The position numbers and the translations under genes are program-made. Below, in pieces: positions 61,082 through 64,000 of a DNA stretch of 64,000 nucleotides. The stretch comes from Megamerina dolium (Eukaryota; Arthropoda; Insecta; Diptera; Megamerinidae): assembly GCA_963854835.1 (NCBI GenBank), contig OY978525.1:109500917-109564916 (forward strand). Reading direction: 5' to 3'. A model generated the notes under the pieces. It did no database searches. It was not told the origin of the DNA and worked only from the letters and a program-made list of their open reading frames with translations. Each line of letters starts with the position of its first letter. The stretch's first letter is position 1.

Positions 61082-62107
61082 ATGGAAAAGAATGAATTCC
61101 GTGCTGTGATTAAACACTTCTTTTTGAAGGGCAAAAAACCGAAAGAAATCAAAGCCGAATTAGATGAAGTTCATGGCACATCTGCACCAGCAACTAAGAC
61201 TGTTTACAATTGGGTGAATGAATTTAAACGTGGCTGTACATCCACAAGTGATAAACAACGTTCGGGCCGCCCACTGGAAGTGACTACTCCAGAAATGATA
61301 GAAAAAATCCACGATATAGTTCTGACTGATAGACGAGTTAAAGTATCCGAATTAGTTGATGCCACTGATGTATCACATGGTTCAGTGGTTGCCATTTTGC
61401 ACGAAAAATTGGGTATGAAAAAGGTTGCAGCCAAGTGGGTACCATGTGTGTTAACAAGAGAGCAAAAGCAGGAACGTGTTCGTCTTTCAATTGCATGTCT
61501 GGATATTTTTAAGAAGAATCCAGCTGAATTTCTTGATCGGTATATCACTGTTGATGATGCTTGGATTTATCACTACACACTACAAGAAGAAAGTGATGAA
61601 ATCGTTTCTAAACGTCCGAAGATTCAACAATCAGCAAACAAGATTATGGCAACAATTTTTTGGGATACAAGGGGTATAATATTTACCGACTATGTACAAA
61701 AAGAACAATCAAAGCATGACGAATATTATGCCGCATTATTGGATCGATTGAAAGATGAAATCAGAATTAATAGACCGCATTTCGAAAATAAAAAAGTTCT
61801 GTTTCATCACGACAAAGTACCGTCTTATAAGTGGTTAAAGTCAAGTACAAAGTTAGCTGAGTTGGGCTTTGAATTGCTTCCGCATCCTTCGAATTCTCCA
61901 GATTTGATGTCCAGTGAGTTTTCCTTGTTTCCCAATATGAAAAAATGGCTTGAGAGAAAGAGATTAACTTCACATAAGACTGTTATTTCGGGAACCGATG
62001 CCTATTTTACGAATCTCGATAAGTCATACTATACTGATAGTATTAAAAAACTTGAACAGCGCTGGACAAAATGTATAGAATTACAGGGCGATTATGTCGA
62101 AGAATAA
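61082..62107 (+). CDS. Full-length mariner transposase ORF with altered catalytic triad
   Basis: 341 codons without a break, close to the usual 345 aa. N-terminal HTH domains (residues about 1-110) include VYNWVNEFKRGCTST and the SGRPLEVTTPE linker. Catalytic region: D158 in TVDDAWIYHY (usual form MDETW), D244 in FHHDKVPSYK (usual HDNAP), and the third acidic residue is E279 in SPDLMSSEFSLF where mariners have Asp (PSDY). This makes it DD34E in a DD34D family. The end WTKCIELQGDYVEE is normal. Every other mariner here is broken. No terminal repeats or flanking TA pair could be identified. It could be an exapted gene, or a young copy whose ends I missed. Confidence 0.85.
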   Translation: MEKNEFRAVIKHFFLKGKKPKEIKAELDEVHGTSAPATKTVYNWVNEFKRGCTSTSDKQRSGRPLEVTTPEMIEKIHDIVLTDRRVKVSELVDATDVSHGSVVAILHEKLGMKKVAAKWVPCVLTREQKQERVRLSIACLDIFKKNPAEFLDRYITVDDAWIYHYTLQEESDEIVSKRPKIQQSANKIMATIFWDTRGIIFTDYVQKEQSKHDEYYAALLDRLKDEIRINRPHFENKKVLFHHDKVPSYKWLKSSTKLAELGFELLPHPSNSPDLMSSEFSLFPNMKKWLERKRLTSHKTVISGTDAYFTNLDKSYYTDSIKKLEQRWTKCIELQGDYVEE

Positions 62108-62149
62108 TATTTTCACTCTACTCTCGAATTTTGGGAAAATATTTTCAGG

Positions 62150-62820
62150 ATGACGCAACCACAAAAGCGAAAGTGTTCTTTAACATATTTTAAAGTAAAT
62201 TCATCATTGATCCTCTGCATCATGACATTTTCCAAGAGTTTGAACCACTTTCAAATTTCTGTTGCATATGGCAAAAAGTGAATTCCGTGTTTTTTACTAA
62301 TCACTTTTTTCCCCAGCTGAAACAAAGTAGTGGCGCGATAAACACTATGGTGACTATGCAACATATCCTAACCACCTTGTTAACAATTGATAAAAAAAAA
62401 AACATGAACGTACTCTTTGGATATTTGAATATTTTCGGACGCGTTCCAATATTGATCAAGCATGAAGTACATGACATAATCGGAACATCAAAAATATGAT
62501 GAATACGCTCCGAAACGTGTAAAGACCCAATAATCGACGAGGAAGAGCATGGCAAATATTTTTTGGGATGCAAAAGGAAACAATAAATTATAGTGCCTCA
62601 TTTATTGAACGAATTGAAGGACGAAATCAAAAAAAGGCGGTCTCCTTTAGCAAAGAAAAGTTAAAATCGAGTGTGAAGTTGAATGTGTTGGGCTTTACTT
62701 CTCAATCATCATATTTGAATATCTCGATAAATCATTAAATGATAGTATCAACAACCTTAACAATATTTGTCTAAATGTATTAAGTTGCAGGCGACAATGT
62801 TGAAGAGTACACTTGTCGCT
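62150..62820 (+). pseudogene. mariner transposase relic next to the intact ORF
   Basis: Pieces in shifting frames follow the same order as the neighbour: VTMQHILTTLLTIDKKKNM (for LTREQKQE), FGYLNIF, MANIFWDAKGN, LNELKDEIKKRRSPL and the end YLDKSLNDSINNLNN. It starts about 50-200 bp downstream. It may be a decayed tandem copy or an independent insertion. Confidence 0.65.
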
Positions 62821-63618
62821 CCTAACTTCCTCATACTTTATTAGTTCATTTGTAAATATGTACAATAAATAATTTAATTATATGCTAAAGATATAGCGTT
62901 TGTGTATTTATATATTAATCAACTAAAATTCTACACATCGCGAATACAAGAATTATATTTTATTCTATTTTTATATCTACCAGAGATAGATTTCAAATCG
63001 TATCTTTCTGTTTTGTAGTGATTCATGGTATAATTTTAAAGGTAGAGCAATTTAAAAGGTTTTTGGAGTCGCCTTACAACGTCAGAAACGTTTTCCTTAT
63101 AGTGTCAAACTCGCTTGTTTTTTTTTTATTGTTTCTTCCTTTCATACGAGTAATTTATTTTGTTTAATTTTTCATTAGTGCTAACTCACTTAATGCCATA
63201 GGAGTTCCCAAAAGTCCTTATAGAAGTATGTACATAAGGGACATACATGTAAAATCACCAATACATATAAACTTTGTTGTTATAAAAAGTGGGGAAAATT
63301 CACTTGTACCACGGAAAAAAGGAAATTTTATTTTGTACAAAGTTATCTGTAATTAAAAAACAACCAAGGAAACAAAACTACTCCGAATGTCCTTTAAATC
63401 TTCCATGATCCTTCCAAAAATTTTCCAAGCTGATGCCGAGTTCAATAATAAGAATAAAACACACAGATTTTTCTCAGTGCTTCTTCATCCACAAATAATA
63501 CGTTCGACAACATAAATTCGTTTTACCATTTGCCTGACTGACATCCAGCTTCTCCTCCTCCTCCTCATCCAGTAAGAATGTGAATTCCATCTACTATGTA
63601 AAATTATAAAATAAATTA
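62821..63618. other. No gene seen
   Basis: AT-rich; a (CTC)n patch at about 63549-63567. Confidence 0.5.
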
Positions 63619-64000
63619 TCAGTCGTCGACTAGCTTTTGTTGCGTACGGTTGTTTTGGTTTACATAGTTCTTTTACTCTGTGCGGTTCGTTTGTGTATTG
63701 CGCACCGTTACACCTATCAACAAAGTATAGACGTGTTGCTTTTGTTCTGACTTATTTTTTCACTTATAATTTCTAAGTACTTATTTAATCAGTGAATTTC
63801 TATTTTATTAAATAATAAACCATGCCCCCCGGGGTGCATGGTTCAGGGGACAATAGATTCGCTCCTCTAGCGGGTAGTCCCAAAGCTAAAAAGAAACGTA
63901 TATTCAAACCCAACAATGAATTTCCTATACTTTCAACGCCATGCTCTCCTTTTTCTAACCCAAAATATGTAGTTGTTGCTTCAACAAATACCCAAAAGCC
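63619..64000 (+). mobile_element. Jockey-like LINE, 5' end, continues beyond window
   Basis: The 5' UTR probably starts at TCAGTCGTCGACTAG (63619). This carries an arthropod initiator (TCAGT), and GGTTGT sits at +28 to +33, fitting the downstream promoter element of Jockey-type internal promoters. ORF1 begins at 63823. Confidence 0.65.
63823..64000 (+). CDS. LINE ORF1 (gag-like), start only
   Basis: ATG at 63823. The N-terminus has GDNRFAPLAGSPKAKKKRIF, then EFPILSTPC. 'NRFAPLA' followed by a basic patch is common at the start of ORF1 nucleic-acid chaperone proteins of Jockey-clade LINEs. No stop before the window ends. Confidence 0.65.

Noticed and set aside
63729..63735. AGACGTG as the LINE downstream promoter element
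   Set aside because: It lies about 108 bp from the TCAGT initiator, while the element must sit at +28; GGTTGT at the right spacing is preferred.
1..64000. tRNA or rRNA genes
   Set aside because: No cloverleaf-like stretch or conserved rRNA block was noticed by eye on either strand.

Overview
This window is AT-rich, intron-heavy nuclear DNA from a fly (Diptera). The main gene is an insect NaCP60E/DSC1-type voltage-gated cation channel. The transposon content (many mariners, including DD41D 'rosa'-like elements known from Ceratitis) would fit a tephritid fruit fly, but the species is inferred, not shown.

Layout. From base 15 to about 37 kb, on the + strand, lies the 3' half of the channel gene. 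It begins with a giant II-III linker exon and continues through domain III, the III-IV inactivation linker, domain IV and a long C-terminal tail. I could join fifteen exons with GT/AG borders and consistent reading phase, for 1,920 codons plus stop. The N-terminal half (domains I and II) is upstream of the window. The last exon ends in TGA followed by C, and the same frame then stays open for 45 more serine-rich codons, so stop-codon readthrough is a real possibility.

The introns have been swollen by transposons. These include at least nine distinguishable mariner-type families, almost all broken, and one near-complete Tc1-like element with inverted/direct repeat ends. There are several MITEs, many 5'-truncated LINE fragments, and a two-exon transposase-like gene (735 codons, one internal TGA) inserted in a LINE.

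From 37 to 58 kb there is AT-rich DNA with microsatellites, a 145-171 bp tandem array with a higher-order structure, more mariners and LINE pieces, and two short candidate exons (about 49.5 kb and 57.0 kb) whose phase would fit the channel gene's exon 14.

From 58.1 to 59.7 kb on the - strand is a complete three-exon gene for a secreted/ER cyclophilin B-type peptidyl-prolyl isomerase (204 aa). At 61.1-62.1 kb is an uninterrupted 341-aa mariner transposase ORF. Its third catalytic acidic residue is Glu instead of Asp and no terminal repeats are obvious, unlike every other mariner here. At the right edge a Jockey-like LINE starts and runs out of the window.

All family calls are made by eye from motifs and remembered family features. 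No database search was run.
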